A stretch of 64,000 bases of DNA from Halomonas korlensis (lineage in GTDB: Bacteria > Pseudomonadota > Gammaproteobacteria > Pseudomonadales > Halomonadaceae): NCBI RefSeq assembly GCF_900116705.1, contig NZ_FPBP01000003.1, positions 62,001-126,000 of the forward strand. Direction: 5' to 3'. The position numbers were made by a program, and so were the translations under genes. Shown here one piece after another: positions 63,141-64,000 of the stretch. Below the pieces are notes generated by a model. It searched no databases, was not told the origin of the DNA, and saw only the letters and a program-made list of their open reading frames with translations. Every line of letters starts with the position of its first letter. The stretch's first letter is position 1.

Positions 63141-63389
63141 GTGACACTCCTTGGAGGCAGACCGCCCGCCACGTAACGAGCAAGACGGTGGAAAACGGTA
63201 ACGAATAAACCTCCCTAGTATGCCCCAAGCCGACCTGTAAGGGGGACCGTCCAGTCGAGTGAGGCCTGCGGACCGTAATTTTCATTAGCGTTAATATAAC
63301 GTTGTGGCTTTTCACCCACGCCGTCATCATTCTGTCAAGCGAGGTATAGTAAGAATTGCAGTGTCGCGAGTCTTTTAGGAGAGTTGAAC

Positions 63390-63605
63390 ATGCGCAATGT
63401 CGAACGGTTATCTTCCCTGAAGACGGAACTCCTCGACATCTTCATGAGCATGCAAGTCGCCGAACACGAGCAACGCTCCCGCACCGCCGCCCAGCGCAAT
63501 TTACGGGCGCGGCGGGGCATCGAATTACACAAGGAGTTCAAGCAGCTCTCACAACACCTTGCCGCGTTGCCCAGCGATGAATGGGTAGAAGACGAAATGC
63601 ATTGA
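63390..63605 (+). CDS. Small uncharacterised helical protein
   Basis: A 71-residue protein that is helical, highly charged and rich in Arg/Glu/Gln (MRNVERLSSLKTELLDIFMS, then an RSRTAAQRNLRARRGIELH region), ending with the acidic DEWVEDEMH. AGGAG lies 8 bases before the ATG, which supports translation. I do not recognise the family. It is divergent from hexR and converges with the DUF72 gene. Confidence 0.65.
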   Translation: MRNVERLSSLKTELLDIFMSMQVAEHEQRSRTAAQRNLRARRGIELHKEFKQLSQHLAALPSDEWVEDEMH

Positions 63606-63651
63606 ACGGGAACGCCACCGAATGGCGAGATAAACGAACGCACGAAACGGC

Positions 63652-64000
63652 CTAGAACAGTCGAGCCTGGCTCTCCCCGGCGAAGGGCGCGAGAGGCGGC
63701 AGTGAACAGCGTTCGATAAGCCGCGAGTACAGGCGCCGGGCGAGTTCAGGGGCCTCTCGATTATCCGGAGTATGCACAAACAGAAAAGGGGTTTTCCCCT
63801 GTTTTATCCACAGGCAGAGTCGATCGATCCAAGGCTCGAAATAGCGCTCGTTGAGCCCGCTATCCAAGTGACCGATGAAGCGCACTAACGGTCTCTCTGC
63901 CGTGGAAAGCACGTGTAATGGGCGTCTTGGCTTTTCCTGACGAGCCTTGTGAACGACCGGAGCCTCATTGTCCGACGCCGCGAAGAGTGCCCGCACATCG
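63652..64000 (-). CDS. DUF72 (YecE-like) protein, C-terminal part
   Basis: The last 116 codons of a gene that starts beyond the window. VRALFAASDNE, RPLVRFIGHLDSGLNERYFEPWIDRLCLWIKQGKTPFLFVHTPDNREAPELARRLYSRL is the standard C-terminus of DUF72/YecE proteins, TIM-barrel-like proteins of unknown function. The frame is open to the window edge. A GTG at 63996 is internal, not the start. Confidence 0.88.
   Translation of the reverse strand, partial: DVRALFAASDNEAPVVHKARQEKPRRPLHVLSTAERPLVRFIGHLDSGLNERYFEPWIDRLCLWIKQGKTPFLFVHTPDNREAPELARRLYSRLIERCSLPPLAPFAGESQARLF

Noticed and set aside
63273..63290. Possible HexR site (GTAAT-TTTC-ATTAG) upstream of hexR
   Set aside because: HexR sites are expected as GTAAT-N3-ATTAC; the spacing is off by one base and an end base mismatches, so it is too weak to annotate.

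Overview
The window reads as chromosome of a GC-rich gammaproteobacterium, most likely Halomonas or a close relative in Halomonadaceae. The basis is inference: the block gmk-rpoZ-spoT-ridA ... oxyR-recG ... HU, rubredoxin reductase, ubiC-ubiA, phoB-phoR, pst/phoU, uvrD has nearly the gene order familiar from Pseudomonas, while TRAP and Liv-type importers, amine catabolism and acidic proteins fit a marine or halophilic heterotroph. No rRNA, tRNA or CRISPR array was recognised.

Layout. 1-2.5 kb: the tail of a metallophosphatase and an SOS operon (DUF1654 protein, umuD, umuC) behind a clean LexA box. 3.1-11.4 kb: a catabolic cluster with a GntR/FCD regulator, an FAD amine/amino-acid oxidase, a TRAP importer, an aldehyde dehydrogenase and a class III aminotransferase. 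A recurring palindrome, ATTGT-N3-ACAAT, lies upstream of the regulator, of dctP and of the aminotransferase gene, so the cluster looks like one locally controlled regulon. 11.4-13.3 kb: a graveyard of gene fragments (autotransporter barrel, SRAP/YedK, the 3' end of a second umuC) around one intact unknown gene. 13.3-19.4 kb: a Liv-type ABC importer with a divergent amidase gene. 19.7-30.7 kb: an accessory island with a four-gene type I restriction-modification operon that includes a PD-(D/E)XK/DUF5655-type protein, followed by mobile-element genes (Gp2/YagK-like protein, a 51-residue AlpA-type regulator, a double winged-helix protein and a coiled-coil protein) and a 12-bp tandem repeat. 31.1-34.1 kb: a small redox/metal-type cluster (lipoprotein, DUF305, cytochrome c, glutaredoxin-MauE fusion) and a pirin fragment.

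From 34 kb on the content is core genome: base-excision glycosylase, gmk, rpoZ, spoT, ridA, thpR, an SDR protein, oxyR-recG, a FUSC transporter, HU, rubredoxin reductase, ubiC-ubiA, phoB-phoR, a CysZ-like protein, pstS/pstC-pstA-pstB-phoU, a thioesterase, an orphan Tat-exported TRAP binding protein, psiE, uvrD, hexR and part of a DUF72 gene. Tandem Pho boxes precede phoB, and a three-repeat Pho box lies between pstS and pstC. PstC is a short version of the Pseudomonas-type long protein.

The most promising leads are the ATTGT-N3-ACAAT regulon with its predicted amine pathway, the restriction operon with an extra nuclease-fold gene between hsdS and hsdM, and the AlpA/Gp2 element with its dyad operator and 12-bp repeats. 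All functional calls come from reading the sequence and remembered family features; no database search was run.
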